Shown: positions 7,707-16,497 of the stretch, piece after piece | Layout of the letters: each line of letters starts with the position of its first letter | Numbering within the stretch: the first letter of the stretch is position 1 | Assembly: GCF_001865675.1 (NCBI RefSeq) | Contig: NZ_CP011319.1 | Span: forward strand, 4,898,001 to 4,962,000 | Direction: 5' to 3' | Source: Janthinobacterium sp. 1_2014MBL_MicDiv | GTDB lineage: Bacteria; Pseudomonadota; Gammaproteobacteria; Burkholderiales; Burkholderiaceae_D | Length of the DNA: 64,000 nt | Translations under genes and position numbers: made by a program | Notes under the pieces: generated by a model | Database searches by the model: none | The model's input: the letters and a program-made list of their open reading frames with translations, nothing else | What the model was told of the DNA's origin: nothing

Positions 7707-9232
7707 GCACATACTTTGCCATTCTGACGCAGGTGGGCGAGGCCAAACTGGCCAATGCCATCGCCCTGGGCCAAACCCTGAAACTGAAAAAAATGGGCGT
7801 GGGCGACGGTAACGGCGTCCTGCCGATCCCCGACCGCGCACAAAAGGCGCTCGTGCATGAAGTGCGCCGCGCCGACCTGAACCAGTTGGCCATCGACCCC
7901 GCCAACGCCAGCCAGATCATCGTCGAGCAAGTCTTGCCCGAGGACGTGGGCGGCTGGTGGCTACGCGAAATCGGCATCTACGACGAGGCGGGCGACTTGT
8001 GTGCGGTTGCCAACTGCCCTCCCAGCTACAAGCCCTTGATGGTCGAAGGCAGCGGCCGCACGCAAGTGGTGCGCGTGGTGCTGATCGTCGCCAGCACGGC
8101 CGCTATCGAGCTGAAAATTGATCCGTCCGTGGTGCTGGCCACCCGCCAGTATGCAGACGACAAGGCCGCCGGGGCTGTCATGGCGCATGAGGCGAAGGCC
8201 AACCCGCACCCGCAGTACCTGAGCAAGATCGACGGCGACGCCAAGATCGCCGCAGCGATTGCCGCCCTGGTCGATAGCTCACCAGAAACCTTGAATACCC
8301 TGGCCGAACTGGCCGAGGCGCTGGGGCGCGATCCACATTTCGCCACTACCATCACCAATGCGCTGGCGTTGAAAGCCCCGCTCGACTCACCGGACTTCAC
8401 CGGCACGCCGCGCGCGCCGACGATCCCCCACGGCGACAACTCCGTGCGCGTCGTCAATGCCCGCGCCCTGGTCGAAGCGACGCAGGGGCGCGCCGGCGTG
8501 CAGGGCCTGGCGGGCGCGAACAGCACCGCTTCGCCGGCGAACAAATTCACCGTGTCCGCGCTCGCCGTCACGATGCGCAACCCGGCCACCGGACAGGCCA
8601 TCACGAAATATGCCACCGGCGCCTTGACGGCGGACGTGGCCGTGGTCGGCGCGAACGGTCGGGATCAAGCGGCTGTCATTGCCGGCACCGCGTCGGTGCA
8701 TCTGCACTTCATCTTCAATCCGGCAACGGGCGTGACCGCCTTGCTGTGGAGCGCGTCGGCTGACGCCCCGACACTGCCGGCCGGATTCTCCTTCTTCGCC
8801 TATGCCACCACCATTCGCTACCAGGGGGCCAACGTCATCACGCCGATGATTGTCCGTGGCGCCAAAGTGTTCTATGCCAACGACTCCAGCGCAACCCGTG
8901 TGCTGAGCGGCGGCGCCGTAACCTCCCCACCCGCGCCGGTTGACTGCTCCCAGTACGTCCCGGCGAACGCGACAAGGGCAATCCTGCACTGCGAGCTACA
9001 GCTATCTAGCTCATCAACAGCGATGTTTTTGCTATCCATCGTCGTCTTGGGTATGCAGTTCGCGCCGGTGCAATTTTCCATCGCCACTCCCGACACCTAC
9101 ATGCAAGGCGCAGGGACTGTCGAGATTCCCCTCGACAGCGCCAGGCGCTTCAACTACGCCATCACGGCCGGAGCTAAGGGTGGCGCCTATATCGCCGTCA
9201 TGGGCTATATCGTTCCCAATGGAGATTGCTAA
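7703..9232 (+). CDS. H: Tail fibre protein gpH
   Basis: The 509-residue protein carries the conserved N-terminal tail-fibre attachment domain (DUF3751-type, about residues 2-150), with a Gly-Gly-Trp-Trp-Leu-Arg-Glu-Ile-Gly-Ile-Tyr motif near residue 90. A short collagen-free linker with a His-Pro-Gln-Tyr motif and a helix rich in Leu-Ala-Glu-Ala-Leu follow (about 170-215). The C-terminal 280 residues are Ala/Thr/Gly-rich and variable, as expected for receptor-binding tips. It is shorter than P2 gpH (669 residues). Host range would be set by the C-terminus. Confidence 0.88.
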   Translation: MSTYFAILTQVGEAKLANAIALGQTLKLKKMGVGDGNGVLPIPDRAQKALVHEVRRADLNQLAIDPANASQIIVEQVLPEDVGGWWLREIGIYDEAGDLCAVANCPPSYKPLMVEGSGRTQVVRVVLIVASTAAIELKIDPSVVLATRQYADDKAAGAVMAHEAKANPHPQYLSKIDGDAKIAAAIAALVDSSPETLNTLAELAEALGRDPHFATTITNALALKAPLDSPDFTGTPRAPTIPHGDNSVRVVNARALVEATQGRAGVQGLAGANSTASPANKFTVSALAVTMRNPATGQAITKYATGALTADVAVVGANGRDQAAVIAGTASVHLHFIFNPATGVTALLWSASADAPTLPAGFSFFAYATTIRYQGANVITPMIVRGAKVFYANDSSATRVLSGGAVTSPPAPVDCSQYVPANATRAILHCELQLSSSSTAMFLLSIVVLGMQFAPVQFSIATPDTYMQGAGTVEIPLDSARRFNYAITAGAKGGAYIAVMGYIVPNGDC

Positions 9233-9466
9233 GTGAAAAATTCTTTTCGTGACCCCGTCACGCACGTCCTCAAGGCCTGGGGCTTTGTCGATGCCAACGA
9301 AGTGGGCGACCTATCGCGGGCCGAACCCCTGAGCTTCAACCTGGTACCCGGCGACTGGCGCCTGGTCGATGACGTATGGATCGCCGTTCCTGCAGCTTTG
9401 CCCCCGGCACTTACCGCGCCTGACCCGCGCACCCCATCCACCGATCACCCAATTGAACAGGAGTAG
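9233..9466 (+). CDS. Small protein downstream of the tail fibre, possible fibre assembly or fibre-associated protein
   Basis: A GTG at 9233 directly follows the H stop codon and has a GGAGA seven bases upstream. The 77-residue product has a basic N-terminus, a central Trp-containing part and a Pro-rich, disordered-looking C-terminus. It occupies the place of the P2 fibre-assembly gene G but is far shorter and I see no clear chaperone domain. The role is inferred from position only. Confidence 0.65.
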   Translation: MKNSFRDPVTHVLKAWGFVDANEVGDLSRAEPLSFNLVPGDWRLVDDVWIAVPAALPPALTAPDPRTPSTDHPIEQE

Positions 9467-9471
9467 CAAGA

Positions 9472-10647
9472 ATGGCCACCGACTACCACCATGGCGTGCG
9501 CGTCATTGAAATCAACGAGGGTTCGCGCCCCATCCGCACCGTGTCCACGGCCGTGCTGGGCCTGATCGCCACGGCCGACGACGCCGACCCGGCCGCCTTC
9601 CCGCTCGACACGCCCGTGCTCGTTACCAACGTGCTGGCCGCCATGGGCAAGGCCGGCAAGACCGGCACCCTGTATCGCGCACTGGAAGCCATTGCCGCGC
9701 AGACCAAGCCCTTGACCATCGTCGTGCGCGTGGAAGATGGCGAGACGGAAGCGGAAACCACCACCAACGTGGTGGGCGGCGTGTCGCCGGACGGCAAGTA
9801 CCTGGGCGTCAAAGCCTTGCTGGCCGCGCAAAGCAAGCTGGGCGTGAAACCGCGCATCCTGGGCGCGCCGGGCCTGGACACCAAGGCCGTCACCAACGCC
9901 CTGGCCAGCGTGGCGCAGCAACTGCGCGCCTTCGTGTATGCCTCCGCGTACGGCTGCAGCAACGTGGTGGCCGCCACCACCTATCGCGGCCAGTTCGGCC
10001 AGCGCGAGGTCATGATCATCTGGCCCGATTTTGTCAATTGGGATACCGCCATCGACGAGGAGGCGAGCATTTCCGCCGTGGCCTACGCCATGGGCCTGCG
10101 CGCCAAGATCGACGAGGAAACGGGCTGGCACAAGACCTTATCCAACGTGGTCGTGAATGGTCCGACCGGCATCAGCAAGGACGTGTTTTTTGATCTGCAA
10201 GATCCGGCCACCGACGCCGGCGTGCTCAACGCCAAGGAAGTGACCACTCTGATCAACATGGGCGGCTATCGCTTCTGGGGTTCGCGCACCTGCGAGGCGC
10301 CGGGCGGCTTCTTCTATTTCGAGAGCTACACGCGCACGGCCCAGGTGCTGGCCGACACAATCGCCGAGGCGCATTTCGCCTTTGTTGACCTGCCCTTGCA
10401 CCCGTCCCTGGTGCGCGACCTGCTGGAAAGCATCAACGCCAAGTTCCGCGACCTGAAATTGCAGGGCTACATCATCGACGGCCAGGCCTGGTATGACGAG
10501 CAGTACAACGACAAGACAGGGCTGAAAGACGGCAAGCTGGCCATCGACTACGACTACACGCCCGTGCCGCCGCTGGAAAACCTGCGCTTCCAGCAACGCA
10601 TTACCGACCGCTACCTGGCCGACTTCGCCTCGCGCATCGCCGCTTAA
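9472..10647 (+). CDS. FI: Contractile tail sheath protein gpFI
   Basis: The 391-residue protein matches P2 FI (396). It starts with the family's His-His/Gly-Val-Arg-Val-Ile-Glu-Ile-Asn-Glu-Gly motif. The C-terminal part has the conserved region with Trp-Gly-Ser-Arg-Thr (about residue 270) and Arg-Thr-Ala-Gln-Val-Leu-Ala-Asp. Shine-Dalgarno AGGAG at 9459-9463 supports the ATG at 9472. It forms the outer, contracting tube of the tail. Confidence 0.94.
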   Translation: MATDYHHGVRVIEINEGSRPIRTVSTAVLGLIATADDADPAAFPLDTPVLVTNVLAAMGKAGKTGTLYRALEAIAAQTKPLTIVVRVEDGETEAETTTNVVGGVSPDGKYLGVKALLAAQSKLGVKPRILGAPGLDTKAVTNALASVAQQLRAFVYASAYGCSNVVAATTYRGQFGQREVMIIWPDFVNWDTAIDEEASISAVAYAMGLRAKIDEETGWHKTLSNVVVNGPTGISKDVFFDLQDPATDAGVLNAKEVTTLINMGGYRFWGSRTCEAPGGFFYFESYTRTAQVLADTIAEAHFAFVDLPLHPSLVRDLLESINAKFRDLKLQGYIIDGQAWYDEQYNDKTGLKDGKLAIDYDYTPVPPLENLRFQQRITDRYLADFASRIAA

Positions 10648-10697
10648 CCGACCCCGTGCCCGCCGTGCGCGGGCGCAACTGACCACTGGAGAACGCT

Positions 10698-11207
10698 ATG
10701 GGCATGCCCCACAAACTCAAGCAATTCAACGTATTTCAAAACGGCGTGCTGTTCATGGGCATGGTGCCCGAAGTCACCTTGCCGAAACTCAGCCGCAAGA
10801 TGGAAGAGTACCGCGCCGGCGGCATGAGCGGCCCCGTGTCCGTGGACTTCGGCAACGAGGCACTGTCGCTGGAATGGAGCGGCGGCGGCCTGATCGCCGA
10901 AGCCTTGAAGCAATACGGCGCGCATGCGCACGGTGCCGTGATGCTGCGCTTCGCTGGCGCTTACCAGAACGACGAAGACGGCAACGTCGCCGCCGTCGAA
11001 GTGGTCGTGCGCGGTCGCTACAAGGAAATCGACATGGGCGGCGCCAAGATGGGCGACGACACCACGCATAAATACACCATGGCCTGCAGCTATTACAAGC
11101 TGATGATCGACGGCGCCACCGTCATCGAACTGGACTTCATGAGCGGCATCGAGAACATCGGCGGCGTCGATACCAATGCGGCCATCCGCAAGGCCAGCGG
11201 CCTGTAA
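10698..11207 (+). CDS. FII: Major tail tube protein gpFII
   Basis: The 169-residue protein equals P2 FII in size (172). Typical features are the N-terminal Met-Pro-x-Lys-Leu-Lys motif with Phe-Asn-Val-Phe, then Met-Glu-Glu-Tyr-Arg-Ala-Gly-Gly-Met at about residue 35, and a late Glu-Leu-Asp-x-Met segment. It forms the inner tube through which DNA passes. Separated from FI by a 50-bp gap with a GGAG ribosome site. Confidence 0.94.
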   Translation: MGMPHKLKQFNVFQNGVLFMGMVPEVTLPKLSRKMEEYRAGGMSGPVSVDFGNEALSLEWSGGGLIAEALKQYGAHAHGAVMLRFAGAYQNDEDGNVAAVEVVVRGRYKEIDMGGAKMGDDTTHKYTMACSYYKLMIDGATVIELDFMSGIENIGGVDTNAAIRKASGL

Positions 11208-11244
11208 CCCTTTTTATTCACCACCACACCACAAGGAACACACC

Positions 11245-11553
11245 ATGCACAACGATACCCAAAACCAAGCCGTCATCGAACTGGACGAGCCGATCAAGCG
11301 CGGCGATACCTTCATCACCTCGCTGACCGTGCGCAAGCCCAAGGCGGGCGCGCTGCGCGGCATTTCCCTGATCGAGCTGGCCAACCTGAATGTGTCGGCC
11401 CTGCAAATCGTGCTGCCACGCATCACCGAGCCGACCTTGACGGCGCACGACATCGCCAACATGGACCCGGCCGACCTGCTGGCCGTGGGCGCCGAGGTTG
11501 CCGGTTTTTTGGCGAGCAAAGCCGATCGCCTTTCGGTATCCCCGACGAAGTAG
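11245..11553 (+). CDS. E: Tail assembly chaperone gpE
   Basis: The 102-residue protein starts at an ATG preceded by AAGGA at 11233. It has the E-family layout: an acidic N-terminus, a Pro-Ile-x-Arg-Gly-Asp segment, then a Leu-Arg-Gly-Ile-Ser-Leu motif near residue 40. In P2 this gene produces both gpE and, after a -1 frameshift, gpE+E'. The same arrangement is visible here: a T-run slippery site lies at codons 87-89 and an overlapping -1 frame continues to 11675. Both products are needed for tail length control with tape measure T. Confidence 0.88.
   Translation: MHNDTQNQAVIELDEPIKRGDTFITSLTVRKPKAGALRGISLIELANLNVSALQIVLPRITEPTLTAHDIANMDPADLLAVGAEVAGFLASKADRLSVSPTK
11505..11511 (+). promoter_or_regulatory. 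Programmed -1 ribosomal frameshift site, T TTT TTG
   Basis: Six T residues followed by G fall in the zero frame as xxT TTT TTG (Gly-Phe-Leu in E), the same heptamer used by P2 E/E'. After slippage the ribosome reads 54 further codons in the -1 frame, to the TAG at 11673-11675, immediately before the ATG of T. The resulting fusion would be 143 residues long. Direct sequence evidence plus precise match to the P2 precedent. Confidence 0.88.
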
Positions 11554-11561
11554 AAGACGCC

Positions 11562-11675
11562 ATGGCCGACATTGCCGCCGTCTTTCACTGGACGCCGACA
11601 GCGATGGACGGTTTTACGATTGATGAACTGATGGCCTGGCGCGAACGCGCCAGGCAGCGAAGCGGAGCGGAATAG
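11562..11675 (+). CDS. E': gpE' extension domain (made as E-E' frameshift fusion)
   Basis: From its internal ATG this frame encodes 37 residues: Met-Ala-Asp-Ile-Ala-Ala-Val-Phe-His-Trp, a Met-Asp-Gly-Phe segment, then Glu-Leu-Met-Ala-Trp-Arg-Glu-Arg-Ala-Arg. This is the P2 GpE' family (PF06528). Expression probably occurs mainly as an extension of gpE through the slip site at 11505-11511; whether the internal ATG is used is unknown. The TAG stop is directly followed by the T start codon. Confidence 0.85.
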   Translation: MADIAAVFHWTPTAMDGFTIDELMAWRERARQRSGAE

Positions 11676-14552
11676 ATGGCTGGTCGGGATTTGAAGTTGC
11701 AGGTAGTGTTTGCAGCGCTGGACAAGATCACCGGCCCGCTGAAAAAAATCATGGGCGGCTCCAGTGACACGGCCAAGGCGCTGAAAGCCACCAGCGACCG
11801 CTTGCGTGAACTGAACACGCAGCAAAGGAACCTTGGGAAATTCCGTGAACTACATAGCGGTATTCGAACAACGGGGGTTGAGCTGAAAGAAGCTCAAAAA
11901 AAAGTAAAAGAGCTGGCCGCAAGCATAAAACAGACCGAGTCTCCTACACGCGCCATGACGCGTGATTTGAAGGCGGCGACGAAAGTCACGCAGGCCTTGA
12001 CGCTGAAAGGCCGAGAACAGAGCCAGCAATTCCGCGTCCTGCGCACCAGTCTGAAAGACGCCGGCATCGACACGCGCCAGTTGGGCAAGGCCCAGGAATG
12101 GCTAAAAAACAGTATCCAGTTGACGAACGTTGAACTGGCCTCGCAACAAAAGCGCCTGGCGGCATCCGCTGCCAAACAGCAGCGCGTCACCAACGCCACC
12201 CAGCATGCCGACAAACTGCGCAGCAAGGCTGGCACCATGGCCATCGCGGGCGCCGGCGCGACTGCCACCGGCGCCGTGGTTGCCGCGCCCGTCGTCAAGG
12301 GACTACACGAAGCGAAACACTACGAAATAGAAACGGCGCGCATCCGTGCGCTGGGCACACGCACAGCCAAGGAAAAAGAGCACGCGATTGCTTTTGCCAA
12401 GGAACTGAAGACGTATGGCGTCAGCCAGCTGGAAAAGACGGAAATGATCCGCGATTCCATCTCGATCTTTGCCGATGGCCACCACGCCGAAATGGCCCTG
12501 CCAAGCATGGCAAAGATGAAATTCATCAACGACACGCTCTATCCCGATTCGGCCGGCGAGCGCAATGCGCAACTGTTCGCCATGCAAAAGGTCATCGAGC
12601 TGCGCGGCAATGCCGGATCGGTCGAAGCCTTCAAGAGCGATGCGGACCGCATACAAAAGGTAATCGCGGCGACGGGCGGCCGGGTCGGCGGCGAAGACTG
12701 GCGGCAATTTACGATCCGCAGCGGCGTGGCCGGCAAAGGCCTGAACGACAATGCCTTCTTCAACCAGATGGAGCCCATGCTGCAGGAACTGGGCGGCTCG
12801 ACTGCGGGCGTGGGCTGGCGTTCCCTGTACAACAACATTTACCAGGGCAAGGGCACGCAGCGCGCGGCCAGGGAAATGCAAAGCCTGGGCCTGTTGAGCG
12901 GCAAGCACATCAAGTATGACAAGGTGGGGCAGATCAAATACATCCAGGCCGGCGCGCTGCTGGAAGGGGAAATGTTCCAGAAAAGCCCGCTCGACTGGAT
13001 TGAAAAAGTGTTCCTGCCCAAGCTGGCGGCCAAGGGCATCACCGACAAGGACGAGATCAACAGCAAAATCGGCGCCCTGGTTTCCAACAGCAACGGCGCC
13101 GCCTTCCTGATGCGCATGGTCGATCAGCGCGCGCAGATCCGCAAGAGCGAACGCCTGAACCAGAATTCGGAGGGTATGGACGATTTGCACGTCCGCGCGC
13201 GTGGCCTTGGGGCCGGCGCGGAACGGGAAGCGCTTGCCAAGGTCTCCGACCTGAAGCTGGTCATGGGTGAAAAAATCCTGCCTATGTACACGCAGGGGCT
13301 GGAAATGGCGATTGCCGCCATGACGCGCCTGAACGGCTTCATGGAGCGCAACCCGACCGTGGCCAAGGTCATGATCGCTGGCTTTGCCGTGCTGGCCGGC
13401 CTGCTGCTGGTACTGGGGCCGCTGATGCTGGGCATTGCCGCCCTGATCGGCCCGTATGCCATGCTGCACGTCATGTTCGCCAAGATGGGCGTAACGGGCG
13501 GCGTGCTCACGCCCATCATGCGCGGCCTGGGTGGGGCCTTCATGTGGGCCGGCCGGGCCGCGCTGGGGTTCGGTACAGCCCTGCTGACAACGCCGGTAGG
13601 CTGGGTCATCTTGGCCATTGCAGCCATCGCCGGCGCCGCTTACCTGGTCTACAAATATTGGGAGCCAATCAAGGCGTTTTTCACAGGCATCTGGTCGCAC
13701 ATCAAGACGGCCTTTGCGGGCGGCATTGGCGGCGTCAGCGCCCTGATCGCCAACTGGTCACCGCTGGGCCTGTTCTATCGCGCCTTCGCGGGTGTGCTGG
13801 GCTGGTTCGGCATCGCGCTGCCAGCCAAGTTCACCGACTTCGGCGCCAGCATCCTGCAGCGCATTACCGCATCCTGGGCGCCTATTTCCGCCTTCTTCGC
13901 GGATATCTGGGCGCGCCTGCGCACCGTCTGCGCTGGCGGCATGGGCAGCATCACTGCCCTGATTATCAACTGGTCACCCGTCGGCGTGTTTTACCAAGCG
14001 TTCGCGGGCGTCATGAGCTGGTTCGGCATCGAGCTGCCGGCCAAGTTCACCGACTTCGGCGCCAACATCCTGCGCGGCCTAGTCAACGGCATCACGGGTT
14101 CCATGGGCGCCGTGAAGGAAGCCATCAGCAATGCCGGTTCCAGCACCATTGCCTGGTTCAAGGAAAAGCTGGGCATTCACAGCCCAAGCCGCGTGTTTGC
14201 CCAGCTCGGCGACTACACCATGCAAGGCCTGGCCGTGGGCCTGGACCGCAGCGAGGGCGCGCCGATTGCCAAGGTTTCCGGCCTGGCGCAGCGCCTGACG
14301 CAATTGGGTGCCGGCATTGCCATCGGCACGGCCACCGCCCTACCCGCCAGCGCCTTCGATACGCGCGCCCCACTGTCACAGGGCGCGTTCGGCGCCGGCA
14401 TGACGATTCAGGGCGACAAAATCGAAATCACGATCCAGGCGCAAGCCGGTTCCGATCCGCAAGCCATCGCGCGCGCCGTGTATGCGGCAATGGAGCAACG
14501 GGACCGCGAAAAGGCGGCGCGCATCCGCTCGTCCCTGCGCGACCACGATTAA
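11676..14552 (+). CDS. T: Tail tape measure protein gpT
   Basis: The 958-residue protein is longer than P2 T (815). It has a helical N-terminal third, an Ala/Gly-rich hydrophobic stretch near residue 190, and hydrophobic segments around 565-595 and 645-665 as in other tape measures. A duplicated segment of about 72 residues lies in the C-terminal half (residues 668-800). A Lys-Leu-Gly-Ile-His-Ser-Pro-Ser-Arg-Val-Phe motif follows near residue 830, widely conserved in phage tape measures. Its length sets tail length. The ATG abuts the E' stop. Confidence 0.94.
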   Translation: MAGRDLKLQVVFAALDKITGPLKKIMGGSSDTAKALKATSDRLRELNTQQRNLGKFRELHSGIRTTGVELKEAQKKVKELAASIKQTESPTRAMTRDLKAATKVTQALTLKGREQSQQFRVLRTSLKDAGIDTRQLGKAQEWLKNSIQLTNVELASQQKRLAASAAKQQRVTNATQHADKLRSKAGTMAIAGAGATATGAVVAAPVVKGLHEAKHYEIETARIRALGTRTAKEKEHAIAFAKELKTYGVSQLEKTEMIRDSISIFADGHHAEMALPSMAKMKFINDTLYPDSAGERNAQLFAMQKVIELRGNAGSVEAFKSDADRIQKVIAATGGRVGGEDWRQFTIRSGVAGKGLNDNAFFNQMEPMLQELGGSTAGVGWRSLYNNIYQGKGTQRAAREMQSLGLLSGKHIKYDKVGQIKYIQAGALLEGEMFQKSPLDWIEKVFLPKLAAKGITDKDEINSKIGALVSNSNGAAFLMRMVDQRAQIRKSERLNQNSEGMDDLHVRARGLGAGAEREALAKVSDLKLVMGEKILPMYTQGLEMAIAAMTRLNGFMERNPTVAKVMIAGFAVLAGLLLVLGPLMLGIAALIGPYAMLHVMFAKMGVTGGVLTPIMRGLGGAFMWAGRAALGFGTALLTTPVGWVILAIAAIAGAAYLVYKYWEPIKAFFTGIWSHIKTAFAGGIGGVSALIANWSPLGLFYRAFAGVLGWFGIALPAKFTDFGASILQRITASWAPISAFFADIWARLRTVCAGGMGSITALIINWSPVGVFYQAFAGVMSWFGIELPAKFTDFGANILRGLVNGITGSMGAVKEAISNAGSSTIAWFKEKLGIHSPSRVFAQLGDYTMQGLAVGLDRSEGAPIAKVSGLAQRLTQLGAGIAIGTATALPASAFDTRAPLSQGAFGAGMTIQGDKIEITIQAQAGSDPQAIARAVYAAMEQRDREKAARIRSSLRDHD
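13677..14076 (+). repeat. Tandem duplication inside the tape measure gene, period about 216 bp
   Basis: Residues 668-729 and 740-801 of gpT are alike. Both run from Phe-Phe-x-x-Ile-Trp through Ala-Gly-Gly, Asn-Trp-Ser-Pro, Phe-Ala-Gly-Val and Trp-Phe-Gly-Ile to the identical Lys-Phe-Thr-Asp-Phe-Gly-Ala. The nucleotide sequences also match closely near the ends. Such a duplication would lengthen the tail by a fixed step. Confidence 0.8.
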
Positions 14553-14567
14553 GAAGGAATAGCCACC

Positions 14568-15176
14568 ATGATGATGATTTTAGGAATGTTCGTGTTCAGC
14601 CTGCCGACCTTGGCGTATCACGAGCTGCAGCGGCAAACGGAATGGAAGCACGCCAGCACGGCCCGCGTGGGCATGCGCGACGCGCACCAGTATGTGGGGC
14701 CAGGTGACGACACGATTACGCTGTCGGGCTGGGTGGCGCCGGAGCTGACCGGTTCCCTCTATTCCCTCGATGCGCTGCGCATGATGGCCGACACCGGCAA
14801 ATCGTGGATTCTGATCCAGGGCACGGGCCGCATTCTCGGCTCATACCGCATCACCAGCATGACGGAAGGCCGCACCATCCTGGACGGCAGCGGCGCCGCG
14901 CGCCGCGTCGAGTTCTCGATTGCGCTCAAGCGCGACGACGACGGCGTGCTGGCCATGGTCGGCCTGGGCGACATTGGCGACCTGAAAAACATGCTCAGCA
15001 TCGACGGCATGACCAGCAGCATTGCGGGCGCGGCCAAGAATGCCGTGGGCAGCGTAGTAGGCAATGTGGTCGGCGGCATCACGTCGAAATACGGCGGCGT
15101 GGTCAGCGAGATGAAAGACAAGATCGGCGGCAGCATCAGCGGTGCCATCGGCAGCGCGGCGGACAAGTTCAAATGA
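14568..15176 (+). CDS. U: Tail terminator/assembly protein gpU
   Basis: The protein has 202 residues. The first 130 match the gpU family: an N-terminal Met-Ile-Leu-Gly-Met-Phe-Val-Phe motif, Trp-Lys-His around residue 28, and a Gly-Asp-Asp-Thr-Ile-Thr-Leu-Ser-Gly segment near 48-56. About 45 residues of Ala/Gly/Ser/Val-rich sequence follow as a C-terminal extension not present in P2 U (159 residues). Three ATG codons in a row leave the exact start open. It lies between T and D as in P2. Confidence 0.9.
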   Translation: MMMILGMFVFSLPTLAYHELQRQTEWKHASTARVGMRDAHQYVGPGDDTITLSGWVAPELTGSLYSLDALRMMADTGKSWILIQGTGRILGSYRITSMTEGRTILDGSGAARRVEFSIALKRDDDGVLAMVGLGDIGDLKNMLSIDGMTSSIAGAAKNAVGSVVGNVVGGITSKYGGVVSEMKDKIGGSISGAIGSAADKFK

Positions 15177-16435
15177 GCGAGCATATCCCCGCCTTCAAGG
15201 TCAGCATCGAGGACAAGGATTTGACGGCCATCGTCTCGCCGCGGCTGATCAATCTGACCCTGACGCTGTGCCGTGGCGACGAGAGCGACCAGCTCGATAT
15301 CTCGCTCGACGACAGCGACGGCAAGCTGGCCATGCCGCCGCGTGGCGCGCAGATCGCCCTGGCGCTGGGCTGGCAAGCGTCTGGCCTGGTGGACATGGGC
15401 AAGTTCACGGTGGACGAGGTGGAGCACAGCGGCGCGCCCGACACCATCACCCTGCGCGCCAGATCGGCCAACCTGATCGACACCTTTAAACAGCAACAGG
15501 AACACAGCTTTCACAAGACCACCCTGGGCGCCATCATTGAGGCGATTGCCTTCCGCAACGAGCTGGCGTCGGGCGTGTCGGCACGCCTGCGCGATACCGC
15601 CATCGAGCACATCGACCAGACGCACGAAAGCGATGCGGCCTTCCTGCGCCGGCTGGGCAGGAAATACGACGCGGTGGCCACCGTCAAGAACGACACCTTG
15701 CTCTTCATCCCCATCAACGACAGCCGCACGGCCAGCGGCAAGGCGCTGCCGGTCATCCCCATCACGCGCGCCCTGGGCGACGGCCACCGCTACCACAGCG
15801 CCGAGAGCGACGCCTACACGGGCGTGCGCGCCTTCTGGCACGACGAGCGCTACGCGCACCGCCGCAGTGTCGTGGCCGGCGTGCCCGGCAACAGCAAGCG
15901 CCTGCGCACCACCTTCGCCAATGAAACGGACGCGCGCGCAGCGGCCGTGGCCGAATGGCAGCGCATCCTGCGCGGCCTGGCCACCTTTGAAATGAGCCTG
16001 GCCCTGGGCAACCCGGCCATGTTCCCGCAATCGCCCGTGACCGTGACAGGCTTCAAACCCGAGATCGACGCCACCGAGTGGCTATCGGTCAAGGTCACGC
16101 ACAGCCTGGGCGGTAGCGGCTTTACCACGCGGGTGGAGTTTGAAACGAAAACGGAAGCGGTCGAGGCCGAACGCGAGGACGAGAAAGACCCGGACGAAGG
16201 CATCACGGGCGTGGTGGCCAAGTGGAAGGACGTGGCGGCGAAGAAGAAAAAGGCGGGGCAGGAGCAGGCCGGGGCCAAGGGCACGCTTAAGACGCTGGAG
16301 CATGTTTACCAGAGCAAGCACGGCGCCAAGCGGGCGGCGAAACTGGCTTGGGAGCACATCAAGGAGGTGCGCGAGATCATTCGGGAAAATAGCGAGGAAC
16401 CATGGAAGCCGGCAGAGGCGGCTTCAGTAGCGTAG
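15173..16435 (+). CDS. D: Late control protein gpD, tail hub
   Basis: The 420-residue protein has the family's N-terminus (Pro-Ala-Phe-Lys-Val-x-Ile-Glu-x-Lys-Asp-Leu-Thr) and the Asp-Gln-Leu-Asp-Ile-x-Leu-Asp-Asp motif at about residue 40. A Pro-Arg-Gly-Ala motif and a His-Glu-Ser-Asp-Ala-Ala-Phe-Leu-x-Arg-Leu segment near residue 150 follow. It is longer than P2 D (387) because of a Lys/Ala-rich C-terminal tail (about residues 335-420). It forms the hub between tube and gpV spike. It is the last gene of the late block, facing the lysogeny module. Confidence 0.92.
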   Translation: MSEHIPAFKVSIEDKDLTAIVSPRLINLTLTLCRGDESDQLDISLDDSDGKLAMPPRGAQIALALGWQASGLVDMGKFTVDEVEHSGAPDTITLRARSANLIDTFKQQQEHSFHKTTLGAIIEAIAFRNELASGVSARLRDTAIEHIDQTHESDAAFLRRLGRKYDAVATVKNDTLLFIPINDSRTASGKALPVIPITRALGDGHRYHSAESDAYTGVRAFWHDERYAHRRSVVAGVPGNSKRLRTTFANETDARAAAVAEWQRILRGLATFEMSLALGNPAMFPQSPVTVTGFKPEIDATEWLSVKVTHSLGGSGFTTRVEFETKTEAVEAEREDEKDPDEGITGVVAKWKDVAAKKKKAGQEQAGAKGTLKTLEHVYQSKHGAKRAAKLAWEHIKEVREIIRENSEEPWKPAEAASVA

Positions 16436-16497
16436 TTGTGCCGAATTACGGGAGGCTCACAGACTTTACCAAGCCGAAAACAATGCAACTGCTGTCG

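Noticed and set aside
12303..13700. Long open frame on the minus strand inside the tape measure gene
   Set aside because: It is a shadow of GC-rich codon bias in gene T. The translation is His/Gln/Arg-rich and no ribosome site or phage logic supports it.
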